From NCBI GenBank assembly GCA_014872815.1, contig WKFK01000011.1:248001-312000 (forward strand): DNA of 64,000 nt, in the 5' to 3' direction. The DNA is from Paracoccaceae bacterium. Lineage in GTDB: Bacteria; Pseudomonadota; Alphaproteobacteria; Rhodobacterales; Rhodobacteraceae. Every line of letters begins with the position of its first letter. The first letter of the stretch is position 1. The notes under the pieces were generated by a model, which worked only from the letters and a program-made list of their open reading frames with translations, searched no databases and was not told where the DNA came from. Shown here piece after piece: positions 19,706 through 27,758 of this stretch. The translations under genes and the position numbers were made by a program.

Positions 19706-21079
19706 ATGCTGCACAACGACAAACTTGAACAATGGGATCGTGAAAACTTCTTCCACCCCTCCACCCACTTGGCGGAATTTGCGCGGGGCAATGTGCCTCA
19801 CCGCGTGATCACCGGCGGCACCGGCTGCCACATCGAGGACCGCGACGGCAACCGCCTGCTCGATGCCTTTGCGGGCCTCTACTGCGTCAACGTCGGCTAC
19901 GGCCGCAGCGACATTGCCGATGCGATTTCGGACCAAGCCAAAGAGCTGGCCTACTACCACTCCTACGTGGGGCACGGCACCGAAGCCTCCATCACATTGG
20001 CCAAAATGGTGCTCGACCGCGCCCCCGACCACATGTCCAAGGTCTACTTCGGCCTCTCCGGCTCGGACGCCAATGAAACCAACATCAAACTGATCTGGTA
20101 CTACAACAACATCCTCGGCCGCCCCGAGAAGAAAAAGATCATCTCCCGCTGGCGCGGATACCACGGCTCCGGCCTGATGACCGGCTCTCTGACCGGCCTT
20201 GAACTGTTCCACAAAAAATTTGATCTGCCGCTGGCGCAGGTGGTGCACACGGAGGCGCCCTACTACTTCCGCCGCGAGGATCAGAGCCAATCTGAGGCCC
20301 AGTTTGTCGCTCATTGCGTTGCCGCGCTGGAAGAAACCATTGCCCGCGAAGGGGCCGACACCATTGCCGCTTTCATTGGCGAGCCGGTTCTTGGCACCGG
20401 TGGCATTGTGCCGCCACCTGCGGGCTACTGGCCTGCGATCCAAGCCGTTCTGGACAAGCACGACATCCTGCTGGTCGCGGATGAAGTTGTCACCGGCTTT
20501 GGCCGCCTTGGTTCAATGTTTGGTTCTGACCACTACGGTCTGAAACCGGACCTGATCACTATCGCCAAAGGTCTGACCTCCGCCTACGCGCCGCTGTCTG
20601 GCTCAATTGTCTCCGACAAAATGTGGTCCGTGCTGGAAAAAGGCACCGACGAAAACGGCCCCATCGGCCATGGCTGGACCTACTCCGCGCACCCGATTGG
20701 CGCCGCCGCAGGTGTGACCAACCTCAAGCTGATCGACGAACTCAACCTCGTAGTAAATGCTGGTACTGTGGGCGCTTACCTCAACAAAACCATGTCTGAA
20801 GCCCTCGGCGCGCACGCCAACGTAGGCGACGTCCGTGGCGAAGGCATGATGTGTGCTGTCGAGTTTGTCGCTGACAAAGACAGCCGCACCTTCTTTGACG
20901 CAGCCGACAAGATTGGCCCTCAGATCGCCGCCAAGCTTCTGGAGCAGGACAATGTGATTGCCCGCGCCATGCCACAGGGTGACATTCTGGGCTTTGCCCC
21001 ACCGTTCTGCCTGACCCGCGACGAAGTTGACCATGTTGTTGCCGCCACCGTGCGCGCCGTCGCATCCGTCCTGCCGTAA
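19706..21079 (+). CDS. Class III PLP aminotransferase (omega-amino-acid type)
   Basis: 457 residues, the usual class III length. Visible: LLDAFAGLYCVNVGYG near residue 52, the substrate/PLP region GLSGSDANETNIKLIWYYN, EPVLGTGGIVPP near 230, LLVADEVVTGFGR near 255 and the PLP-lysine motif ITIAKGLTSAYAPLSG near 287. It is first in an operon with a DoeA-like hydrolase (20 bases downstream) and an M20 deacetylase. In ectoine breakdown a class III enzyme (DoeD type) transfers the amino group of 2,4-diaminobutyrate, so that role is plausible. Sequence alone does not separate it from other omega-transaminases. Confidence 0.85.
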   Translation: MLHNDKLEQWDRENFFHPSTHLAEFARGNVPHRVITGGTGCHIEDRDGNRLLDAFAGLYCVNVGYGRSDIADAISDQAKELAYYHSYVGHGTEASITLAKMVLDRAPDHMSKVYFGLSGSDANETNIKLIWYYNNILGRPEKKKIISRWRGYHGSGLMTGSLTGLELFHKKFDLPLAQVVHTEAPYYFRREDQSQSEAQFVAHCVAALEETIAREGADTIAAFIGEPVLGTGGIVPPPAGYWPAIQAVLDKHDILLVADEVVTGFGRLGSMFGSDHYGLKPDLITIAKGLTSAYAPLSGSIVSDKMWSVLEKGTDENGPIGHGWTYSAHPIGAAAGVTNLKLIDELNLVVNAGTVGAYLNKTMSEALGAHANVGDVRGEGMMCAVEFVADKDSRTFFDAADKIGPQIAAKLLEQDNVIARAMPQGDILGFAPPFCLTRDEVDHVVAATVRAVASVLP

Positions 21080-21099
21080 GACCCCCAAAGGAGCACAAG

Positions 21100-22284
21100 A
21101 TGACTCAATCCAAAGCCCCTTTCAGCACCGCTGAATATGAACGCCGCCTCTGCAAAACCCGCGCCGCCATGGCAGACGCAGGTCTGGACGCGCTGTTTGT
21201 GACCGACCCGTCCAACCAGGCATGGTTGACCGGATATGATGGCTGGTCGTTTTACGTCCACCAAGGTGTGATTGTGACCATGGAAGGCGAACCCATCTGG
21301 TGGGGCCGCTACATGGACATGATGGGCGGTCGCCGCACCTGCTGGATGGATCATGCCAATATCCTCGGCTACGGCGATCATTTTGTGCAATCCACGGTCG
21401 TGCATCCGATGCAAGACCTCGCAGAACAGCTCAAAACGCGCGGCTTCACGGCCGCGCGGATTGGTGTGGAAATGGAGAACTACTACTACTCCGCCAAAGC
21501 CCATGCCGTCCTCACCGAAGAACTGCCCGAGGCCACGCTGGTGGACGCCACCGCACTGGTGAACTGGCAGCGTCTGGTGAAATCCGATGTCGAGGTGGAC
21601 TTCATCCGCAAGGCTGCCCGCATCACCGAAAAGGTCATGTTGACCGCTATCGACCGCGCCGCCCCCGGCGTGCGCAAAAACGATGTGGTGGCCGACATCA
21701 TGAAAGCCGGCATCGAAGGCATCGGCGACGATTGGGGCGACTACCCCGCCATCGTGCCGCTCACGCCCTCCGGCCTAGACGCCACCGCCGCCCACCTTAC
21801 TTGGGATGGCACCCCGATGCGCGCAGGCGAAGCCACCTTCTTTGAGCTTTCCGGCTGCTACCGCCGTTACCACGCCCCGATCAGCCGCACCGTTTTCCTC
21901 GGCACACCGTCCGATGACATGCTGCGCGCGGAGGAAGCCCAGCTTGAAGGCATCGCTGCCGGTTTGGAAGCGGCCCGAGCGGGCAACCGCACCAGCGACA
22001 TCGCCAATGCCTTTATGGATGTGCTGGCAAAGCACGGCATCGAACGCTCCGGCCGCATGGGCTACCCCATCGGCCTCAGCTACCCACCCGATTGGGGCGA
22101 GCGCACCGCCTCAATCCGCACTGAGGATGAAACCGTGCTACAACCCGGCATGGTCTTCCACTTCATGCCCGCCCTCTGGATGGACAGCTGGGGGCTGGAG
22201 ACCACCGAAACCATCCTGATCCGTGAAAATGGCGCCGCAGAGCCGCTCTGTGATCTGGAGCGCAAGCTCATCGTCAAAGGCTGA
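21100..22284 (+). CDS. doeA: Ectoine hydrolase-like protein (DoeA/EutD type, M24 fold)
   Basis: 394 residues. The N-terminal creatinase-like domain has VTDPSNQAWLTGYDGWSF (about 34-51) and CWMDHANILGYGDHFVQS (81-98), which match ectoine hydrolases rather than general Xaa-Pro peptidases. The C-terminal pita-bread domain has FFELSGCYRRYHAPISRTV; Glu249 is at the position of the nucleophilic Glu described for EutD, and the usual M24 metal ligands are not all present. It should open ectoine to N-acetyl-diaminobutyrate. It sits between a class III aminotransferase and an ArgE-like deacetylase, 20 and 3 bases away. The substrate is inferred from motifs. Confidence 0.8.
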   Translation: MTQSKAPFSTAEYERRLCKTRAAMADAGLDALFVTDPSNQAWLTGYDGWSFYVHQGVIVTMEGEPIWWGRYMDMMGGRRTCWMDHANILGYGDHFVQSTVVHPMQDLAEQLKTRGFTAARIGVEMENYYYSAKAHAVLTEELPEATLVDATALVNWQRLVKSDVEVDFIRKAARITEKVMLTAIDRAAPGVRKNDVVADIMKAGIEGIGDDWGDYPAIVPLTPSGLDATAAHLTWDGTPMRAGEATFFELSGCYRRYHAPISRTVFLGTPSDDMLRAEEAQLEGIAAGLEAARAGNRTSDIANAFMDVLAKHGIERSGRMGYPIGLSYPPDWGERTASIRTEDETVLQPGMVFHFMPALWMDSWGLETTETILIRENGAAEPLCDLERKLIVKG

Positions 22285-22287
22285 CCC

Positions 22288-23445
22288 ATGCTGGAGACCA
22301 CCAAACAGATCCTCTCCGAGCTGATCGCCTTCCCGACGGTCTCGGTCGACAGCAACCTCGACATGATCGCCTCCCTCGCCGCACGTCTCAAAGACTGCGG
22401 CGCCAAGGTGGAGATCTTCCACGACGAGACCGGCAAAAAGGCCAATCTCTTTGCCACCCTCGGTCCCGAGGTCGACGGCGGCATTGTGCTCTCTGGTCAC
22501 AGCGACGTGGTGCCGGTCACTGATCAGGACTGGACCTCCGATCCGTTTGCCATGGAAGAACGCGATGGGCGTCTTTACGGGCGCGGCGCCTGCGACATGA
22601 AAGGTTTCATCGCCGCCACCGTCGCCATGGCACCCCACTTTGCCCAGCGGGCCACCAACACGCCGGTGCATTTTGCCTTCACCTATGACGAGGAAACCGG
22701 CTGTATTGGTGCAGGCCATCTGGTTGAGGCCCTCAAAGAGCGCAACATCAAACCGCGGCTGGCCATCATTGGCGAGCCGACCTCCATGCGCATCATCGAA
22801 GGCCACAAAGGCTGTTATGAATACAGCACCCGCTTTCAGGGCCTGGAAGGCCACGGCTCTACCCCTGATCAGGGCGTCAACGCCGTGGAATACGCCGCGC
22901 GCTATGTCTCCCGCCTTTTGGAACTGAAAGCCAAGCTTACCACCATGGCGCCCGCGAGCAGCCACTTTGAGCCGCCCTGGACCACCGTGAACGTCGGCGC
23001 CATCCACGGCGGCAACGTGCACAACGTCATCGCCTCCAAGGCGCAAGTGGACTGGGAAATGCGCCCCGTGCAGGCCAGCGACGCTACCTTTGTGAAAGAG
23101 GCCCTCAAAGCCTACTGCGAAGACGAACTCTTGCCTGCCATGCGCAAGGTCTACCCCGACGCGCAGATCGACACCGAGGTGGTGGGCGAAGTCGCAGGCC
23201 TCATCCCGGAAGACGACAACGCAGCCCGCAAATTGCTGATGGAACTCACCGGCGCCAACGGTGCGGACCTAGTGCCTTTTGGCACCGAAGCAGGTCTGTT
23301 TCAGTCAATGGGCATGGATGTGGTGGTCTGCGGCCCCGGCTCCATCGAGCAGGCCCACAAAGCCGACGAGTTCATCGCGCTGGATCAACTGGCCGATTGC
23401 CTCAAGCTGCTGGAAAAGCTCGGCGACACACTGGCCAAGGGCTAA
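22288..23445 (+). CDS. argE: ArgE/DapE-type M20 deacetylase
   Basis: 385 residues of the M20 zinc peptidase family closest to acetylornithine deacetylase. Metal-binding motifs: LSGHSDVVPV near residue 71, RGACDMKG near 102, and the catalytic Glu-Glu in TYDEETGCIGA near 135. The dimerisation domain contains GLEGHGSTPDQGVNAVEYA. The start is 3 bases after the DoeA-like stop. Alone it would be called argE. In this operon it could instead remove the acetyl group from N-acetyl-diaminobutyrate, the job DoeB (a different family) does in Halomonas. Both readings are open. Confidence 0.82.
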   Translation: MLETTKQILSELIAFPTVSVDSNLDMIASLAARLKDCGAKVEIFHDETGKKANLFATLGPEVDGGIVLSGHSDVVPVTDQDWTSDPFAMEERDGRLYGRGACDMKGFIAATVAMAPHFAQRATNTPVHFAFTYDEETGCIGAGHLVEALKERNIKPRLAIIGEPTSMRIIEGHKGCYEYSTRFQGLEGHGSTPDQGVNAVEYAARYVSRLLELKAKLTTMAPASSHFEPPWTTVNVGAIHGGNVHNVIASKAQVDWEMRPVQASDATFVKEALKAYCEDELLPAMRKVYPDAQIDTEVVGEVAGLIPEDDNAARKLLMELTGANGADLVPFGTEAGLFQSMGMDVVVCGPGSIEQAHKADEFIALDQLADCLKLLEKLGDTLAKG

Positions 23446-23486
23446 GCCCGCCCAGCGCCGCAGCAACGTCCAAAACCCAAACAACC

Positions 23487-23521
23487 AAAAAGGGCCGCGA
23501 TACACTCGCGGCCCTTTCCGT
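23487..23521 (-). terminator. Rho-independent terminator of rpsD
   Basis: Minus strand: stem AGGGCCGCGA / TCGCGGCCCT (loop GTGTA) running into TTTTTGGTTG. Near-perfect and about 30 bases after the rpsD stop. On the plus strand it is followed by only TTTCCG, so it may stop the argE-like transcript less well. Confidence 0.9.
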
Positions 23522-23546
23522 ATTCTGTAACCTAGGTCGGCGAAGA

Positions 23547-24167
23547 TTAGTTCTTCGCGTAGAATTCCACGACCAGGTTTGGTTCCATAACAACCGGGTA
23601 TGGCACGTCAGAAAGGCCTGGGGTGCGCACGAAGGTTGCGGTCATTTTGTTGTGGTCGGCGTCGATGTAGTCAGGCACGTCGCGCTCGTTCAGCTGAACA
23701 GCTTCCAGCAGAACTGCGAGCTGCTTGGACTTCTCACGCACTTCAATCACGTCGCCTTCTTTGACGCGGTAAGATGCGATGTTCACGCGCTTGCCGTTCA
23801 CCAGAACGTGGCCGTGGTTCACAAACTGACGGGCAGCAAACACGGTTGGAACAAACTTGGCGCGGTAAACAACTGCGTCCAGACGGCGCTCCAGCAGACC
23901 GATCAGGTTTTCACCGGTGTCGCCTTTTACACGCTCAGCTTCGCCGTAGATGCGACGGAACTGTTTCTCGGTCAGGTCGCCGTAGTAACCTTTCAGCTTC
24001 TGCTTGGCGCGCAGCTGAGTACCGAAGTCGGACATCTTGCCTTTGCGGCGCTGACCGTGCTGGCCTGGGCCATAGTCACGACGGTTGACTGGGGATTTTG
24101 GACGACCCCAGATGTTTTCGCCCATCCGGCGGTCAATTTTGTACTTGGCAGCAGTTCTTTTTGTCAT
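23547..24167 (-). CDS. rpsD: 30S ribosomal protein S4
   Basis: Primary 16S rRNA-binding protein needed for small-subunit assembly. 206 residues, starting [20 protein letters not shown]. It contains the S4 RNA-binding domain around 95-160 ([37 protein letters not shown]). It stands alone with its own terminator, as is common in alphaproteobacteria. AAGGAGAT lies upstream of the ATG. Confidence 0.98.
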   Translation of the reverse strand: MTKRTAAKYKIDRRMGENIWGRPKSPVNRRDYGPGQHGQRRKGKMSDFGTQLRAKQKLKGYYGDLTEKQFRRIYGEAERVKGDTGENLIGLLERRLDAVVYRAKFVPTVFAARQFVNHGHVLVNGKRVNIASYRVKEGDVIEVREKSKQLAVLLEAVQLNERDVPDYIDADHNKMTATFVRTPGLSDVPYPVVMEPNLVVEFYAKN

Positions 24168-24298
24168 CTGCTGATCTCCTTCGTTCAGGTTTCGAAGGGC
24201 GTTGTCCTCTTGCCAGATTTTGCTGACATGACAGGCATCCTCTTGCGAGGGCCACCAACACCAATGAAGCCGCGCTTATACGGGGGATTCTGGGGGAG

Positions 24299-25414
24299 TC
24301 AAGTGCCCGGCTCAGCTATCTTACCGAGGTAGTGATTGGCGTACTCTGTGTCGATCTCGATCCAGAGAGGCGAATGATCGGACATCTGCCAAGTACGCCA
24401 TTTCGCATACCGTTTTTCCAACGGCTGGTCGGGCTCCAAATCATCTGGAATCATGCTCGCCCATACCTCACGGTCTTCATCCGTATCACGAAACACGTCA
24501 GAAAACATATTGACCACACCACCACCCAAAACGCGAAATCGCTCATCTTTAACTCGCAAAGCAATCTGGTCATAGTATTTGCCATGATCTAGGCGCACGA
24601 TATCGCCGCCAATTTCATCCGGCACTCTGAAGCCGTTGCTCTCCAATGCCTCCATTGTCTTATGCTCCGGAGAAACGACATTGAAGTCCCCAAGAAGTAT
24701 GTAATTTTCCGCCTGCTCCGGACGGTTTTTTAGGCCTCGATTTTCTTTGTCCTGACGTTTGCGAAAGAAGGCCATCAGCTTACTAATCTCATCTATCCGC
24801 CGCTTCAATTTGGCCCCGGATGCACTGCCGTAATAGATGTGTACTGTGCAGAGGTTGAACTTGAACCAACCGGATTGAAAGGCAACCGTGTACGGTGTAC
24901 GAGCGAACTGGTTTCCCACCTCATGCAAGATTTTCTGCCCGTCTTCTGTGCCAGCCAGCTTCTTGGTGACAATCAACTGTCCAGACGGCAGCACCACTTC
25001 TCCGGCCATTTTTCGAAACCAGACCTTTTCAGTGTTATACACAAATGCAAGTCTCTCAGAGTTTCCACTCCACCCTTCGGTGGTATCAGTGACGATGTAA
25101 TCCCACTCCCGGCCTAGAATACCCACCAATTTTTGCAGCGGCTCCAGATCACGGTTAACCTCCTGTACGGCAATAAGATCAAAGCAGGACATCATTTCCG
25201 CCAGATAGTAAAAGGTCTCCGGCAGGCGAGGCCCCCACTTAAACTTATTGCCGTCGAAATCCCGGATATTCCAAGTCGCCAACAATAACTTTGAATCTGA
25301 TTTTCGGGAATGCAACGGTTCCAGTGTGGCGCGCATCTGTAACAAGCGCTTGGCGCAACGCTCACGCGCTGCTTTGTCTCGAATGCGGCGCATCCCAGTA
25401 TAATTTAAAGACAT
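24299..25414 (-). CDS. Endonuclease/exonuclease/phosphatase-fold protein
   Basis: 371 residues with the DNase-I-like catalytic set: ATWNIRDF (Asn, ~47), LIAVQEVNRD (Glu, ~82), LGDFNVVSPEH (Asp/Asn) and SDHSPLWIEI near the C-terminus (Asp-His pair). No signal peptide is seen, so it acts inside the cell or leaves by another route. The substrate (DNA, RNA, phosphodiester lipid) is unknown. Base use is visibly richer in A/T than the neighbours, and it stands alone between rpsD and a small regulator, which suggests lateral acquisition. A TATTAT -10-like element and AAGGTG lie just before the ATG. Confidence 0.85.
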   Translation of the reverse strand: MSLNYTGMRRIRDKAARERCAKRLLQMRATLEPLHSRKSDSKLLLATWNIRDFDGNKFKWGPRLPETFYYLAEMMSCFDLIAVQEVNRDLEPLQKLVGILGREWDYIVTDTTEGWSGNSERLAFVYNTEKVWFRKMAGEVVLPSGQLIVTKKLAGTEDGQKILHEVGNQFARTPYTVAFQSGWFKFNLCTVHIYYGSASGAKLKRRIDEISKLMAFFRKRQDKENRGLKNRPEQAENYILLGDFNVVSPEHKTMEALESNGFRVPDEIGGDIVRLDHGKYYDQIALRVKDERFRVLGGGVVNMFSDVFRDTDEDREVWASMIPDDLEPDQPLEKRYAKWRTWQMSDHSPLWIEIDTEYANHYLGKIAEPGT

Positions 25415-25552
25415 AACAATTCACCTTATAATACATGACACGCACACATAACACGAAACCATGACGGGTGCATAACGCTCACAAAATATGGGACTGCATG
25501 CACCAACTTTCGCTACTAGGTAAGTTCTTACGCTTCAGGGAGCGCACCGGTC

Positions 25553-26086
25553 CTACCCCACCAACCCAATCACCTGACTGATCCGCGCCCCGGCGTTCAC
25601 GGCCTGATAGGTCGGAAAGGGCACCCGCTCGGACAAATCAATCTCCCGCGCGACCCAGTCTTGGGCTTCTAACTTCTGCAAAGAAGTGGACAGCGCCCGA
25701 TCCGTAATCGCGCCCAACCCCGCCTTGAAGCCGGAAAACCGTTGCGGTCGCGTCGCCAGCGCCAACACCGGCACGGTCCAGCTTTTGCGCAGCAGCTTAG
25801 TGTCACTTTCCTCCGCCGCCTGCAGAATCTCATCTGCCTTAGCCGCCGCCGCCACGCCCAGATCTGTCAAAACAAATTCCGGCCGCAGCGGATGCCCGTG
25901 ACCGGGATTTCGCATCACCATCCCCAGCTCCATCAAATGCGCCAGACTGGCCCCAAAGGCCGTGCGCCCTGCCCCGGTGGCGGCAATCAACGTTGCCTGC
26001 CGCCCCGGCACACCGCGATGCATCTGCGCCAAAATGTCGAGGGCCCAGGCCCGAGAGGTGATCTTGACAAGCAACTTAATGTCCAT
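25553..26086 (-). CDS. Winged-helix transcriptional regulator (HxlR/MarR-like)
   Basis: 177 residues. Residues 1-75 form a winged helix (KITSRAWALDILAQMHRG, then LAHLMELGMVMRNPG and a wing ending PEFVLTDLG). A second similar half follows (KSWTVPVLALATRP, AITDRALSTSLQKLEAQDWV), so the protein looks like two HxlR-like modules in one chain. It is divergent from a VOC gene, with only 51 bases between starts and a palindrome directly abutting its ATG. No ribosome-binding site precedes that ATG, so its mRNA may be leaderless. Probably represses itself and the VOC gene; the ligand is unknown. Confidence 0.78.
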   Translation of the reverse strand: MDIKLLVKITSRAWALDILAQMHRGVPGRQATLIAATGAGRTAFGASLAHLMELGMVMRNPGHGHPLRPEFVLTDLGVAAAAKADEILQAAEESDTKLLRKSWTVPVLALATRPQRFSGFKAGLGAITDRALSTSLQKLEAQDWVAREIDLSERVPFPTYQAVNAGARISQVIGLVG

Positions 26087-26091
26087 AAAAT
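26064..26091 (+). promoter_or_regulatory. Sigma70-type promoter of the VOC gene
   Basis: TTGACA (26064-26069), 16 bases, then TAAAAT (26086-26091). This is an excellent housekeeping promoter match, with transcription expected near 26098. The -35 box lies inside the first codons of the divergent regulator and the -10 overlaps the palindromic operator. Confidence 0.7.
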
Positions 26092-26107
26092 ATAGTAACT
26101 ACATTTT
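26087..26107. promoter_or_regulatory. Palindromic operator shared by the wHTH regulator and VOC gene
   Basis: Core AAATATAGTAACTACATTT is part of a 21-bp inverted repeat with nine of ten base pairs matching around a central A (half-site TAGT/ACTA). It covers the VOC -10 box on one strand. On the other it covers a TTGCTG-N17-TACTAT promoter that would start at the A of the regulator's ATG. HxlR-type proteins are known to bind short palindromes of this kind. Binding by the adjacent regulator is inferred. Confidence 0.7.
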
Positions 26108-26137
26108 TTGAAATCAGCAACCACTAAGGACCGCACC

Positions 26138-26509
26138 ATGGCTCTTGCCGCATTGACCAACATCATCACGCTCTCAATTTCTGTGAGTGACCGCCACGCC
26201 AGCGCCGCCTGGTTCAAAGAGAAGCTCGGCTTTGAGTTGCGCTACCATATTGACGAAGCCGGCTGGAGCGAACTGAGCACCAAAACCGAGGGCGTGATCC
26301 TTGGCCTCGGCGAGCAATCCGAGCCTAACCCCGGCAACTGCGTCCCGGTGTTTGGCGTCGACGACATCGACACCGCCCGCAGCGCGCTTGAAGCCGCTGA
26401 CGTGAAATTTGACGGCCCTACGCAGGTGATCCCGGACATGGTCAAGCTGGCGACCTTCTATGATCCGGACGACAACGCCTTCATGTTGGCCGAAGACCTC
26501 TCCAGCTAA
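26138..26509 (+). CDS. VOC (glyoxalase/bleomycin-resistance) family protein
   Basis: 123 residues from ATG 26138 with AAGGA seven bases upstream. Single VOC module: LTNIITLSISVSDRHASAAWF at the start (split here: ISVSDRHASAAWFKEKLGFEL), and DMVKLATFYDPDDNAFMLAE at the end, with a likely metal ligand in each half. Substrate unknown; members range from isomerases to antibiotic-binding proteins. It is controlled with the divergent regulator through the palindrome and ends in a strong terminator. Confidence 0.85.
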   Translation: MALAALTNIITLSISVSDRHASAAWFKEKLGFELRYHIDEAGWSELSTKTEGVILGLGEQSEPNPGNCVPVFGVDDIDTARSALEAADVKFDGPTQVIPDMVKLATFYDPDDNAFMLAEDLSS

Positions 26510-26511
26510 GC

Positions 26512-26541
26512 AAAAAACCCCGCCAGTTCGGCGGGGTTTTC
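26512..26541. terminator. Bidirectional rho-independent terminator
   Basis: ACCCCGCC / GGCGGGGT stem, loop AGTTC, flanked by AAAAA on the left and TTTT on the right. It therefore works for both the VOC gene (plus) and the Hint-domain gene (minus), which converge here. Confidence 0.93.
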
Positions 26542-26560
26542 ATTTGAGTCTCTCGATTGT

Positions 26561-27631
26561 TTAAGCTGCGTCGTGCATCAAAATTGCCGCTTCACTTGTG
26601 GTCAGATTGCGCCGTGCGTGCGGCCCGTAGCTGTGCGGATTCTGCGCCAACTCCGGCTGGCGCGCAAACAACCGCGCGCGGTCCTCTTCCTTCAGCGCGT
26701 CCAGCGCCGCATTGGCCGGGTGGAAACTTTCCGTTTCCACCCCATTGGCCCAGATCACCTCATGACACGGCAAAAGCAGATGCACATAGGTCACCTCCTT
26801 GAGCGCCGTATCCACACTGATGCTATTACCATTCACCAGATCCCGCGCCGCCACCAGAACCTCGTTCTCGTTAAACAGTGCGCGCGCGGTATGCCCGCGC
26901 ACCAGCATCCGATGCTCCGGGCTGACCAGCAACTCCTGATCCGGTCGCTCAATGCCCAACGCCCCAGGCCTGATGCGGATTGGCCGCAGCTTTGGCATCG
27001 CAAACAGCCGCGCGCCGGTCATGCGACGCGATCCAATCCACTGAATCTGCTGCGCCCCACTGTCCCGCGTCTGCACTTGATCGCCTTCGCGCAGTTCTTC
27101 AATCAATCGCGGCCCCTGCGGTGTCGCGATCCGCGTGCCCGGGGTAAAACAAATCACCCCAGTGCCGTCTTGCATTGCTTTGGGTCGCTGCAATGCGCTC
27201 ATGGAGGAATGCACCACCCAAAGCTCTTTGTTTTTCGGCGGAAGTTCATCCAAGAACATCAATAGCGGCGCACTGCCCGCTACCTCGATCACGGTCGCGG
27301 TGTAACTCTCCGCGCCGTCGGTCACCACAAAACCGCCCTCCATCAAGGGCAGTTCAATGTCGATCGCATCCAGACTCTGGATGTCGGTTTGATTGTTCAC
27401 CGCTGCCCCTACCAGCTTGCGTACCATATGCGCGGCACGCTTGCGGATGCTTGCCCCTTCTTCCCCACGGTCCAGACGCAATAACCCATTGGGGCCGTCC
27501 ACACGGACGGCGTCCCTTGACCAGGACCACACCACGCCTGTTTCCAGCGCCTGCAACGGTGCAGCCTTCTGACCATCTATTTCTGTCTGTGACCAGGAGA
27601 TGACAAACGTGCCACGAAAGCCCGTTTTCAT
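26561..27631 (-). CDS. Hint-domain (hedgehog/intein-type) protein
   Basis: 356 residues. About 155 N-terminal residues match no domain I recognise (MKTGFRGTFVISWSQTE...). The Hint module starts at CFTPGTRIATPQGPRLIEEL (~162), with the nucleophile Cys, and includes VSPEHRMLVRG near 240; a tail of ~100 residues follows. Related Hint_2 proteins in roseobacters are thought to self-process, but the product and partner are unknown. No signal peptide. A perfect CtrA box is 30 bases upstream of the ATG, so expression is probably under CtrA. The short A/T-rich leader has no other feature. Confidence 0.82.
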   Translation of the reverse strand: MKTGFRGTFVISWSQTEIDGQKAAPLQALETGVVWSWSRDAVRVDGPNGLLRLDRGEEGASIRKRAAHMVRKLVGAAVNNQTDIQSLDAIDIELPLMEGGFVVTDGAESYTATVIEVAGSAPLLMFLDELPPKNKELWVVHSSMSALQRPKAMQDGTGVICFTPGTRIATPQGPRLIEELREGDQVQTRDSGAQQIQWIGSRRMTGARLFAMPKLRPIRIRPGALGIERPDQELLVSPEHRMLVRGHTARALFNENEVLVAARDLVNGNSISVDTALKEVTYVHLLLPCHEVIWANGVETESFHPANAALDALKEEDRARLFARQPELAQNPHSYGPHARRNLTTSEAAILMHDAA

Positions 27632-27660
27632 TGCCTGATTACCTGCCTTGTATTTTTTTA

Positions 27661-27676
27661 TTAAGGCAAGGTTAAC
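27661..27676 (-). promoter_or_regulatory. CtrA-binding site (TTAA-N7-TTAA)
   Basis: TTAAGGCAAGGTTAAC matches the CtrA consensus TTAA-N7-TTAAC without mismatch. It lies 30 bases upstream of the Hint-domain gene's start codon, where CtrA would contact RNA polymerase at or near the -35 region. It is the second perfect site in this window; both are intergenic. Confidence 0.68.
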
Positions 27677-27758
27677 AAAGAGAGCGTCACCTGCCTAGAC
27701 AGAATTTTTCCAAAAAACCAATGTGACTCAGTGTGTTGCAAAAAGCACCTCACGCAAC

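Noticed and set aside
21100-22284. Xaa-Pro aminopeptidase
   Set aside because: Same fold, but the N-terminal and active-site motifs follow ectoine hydrolases and the standard metal ligands are not all visible.
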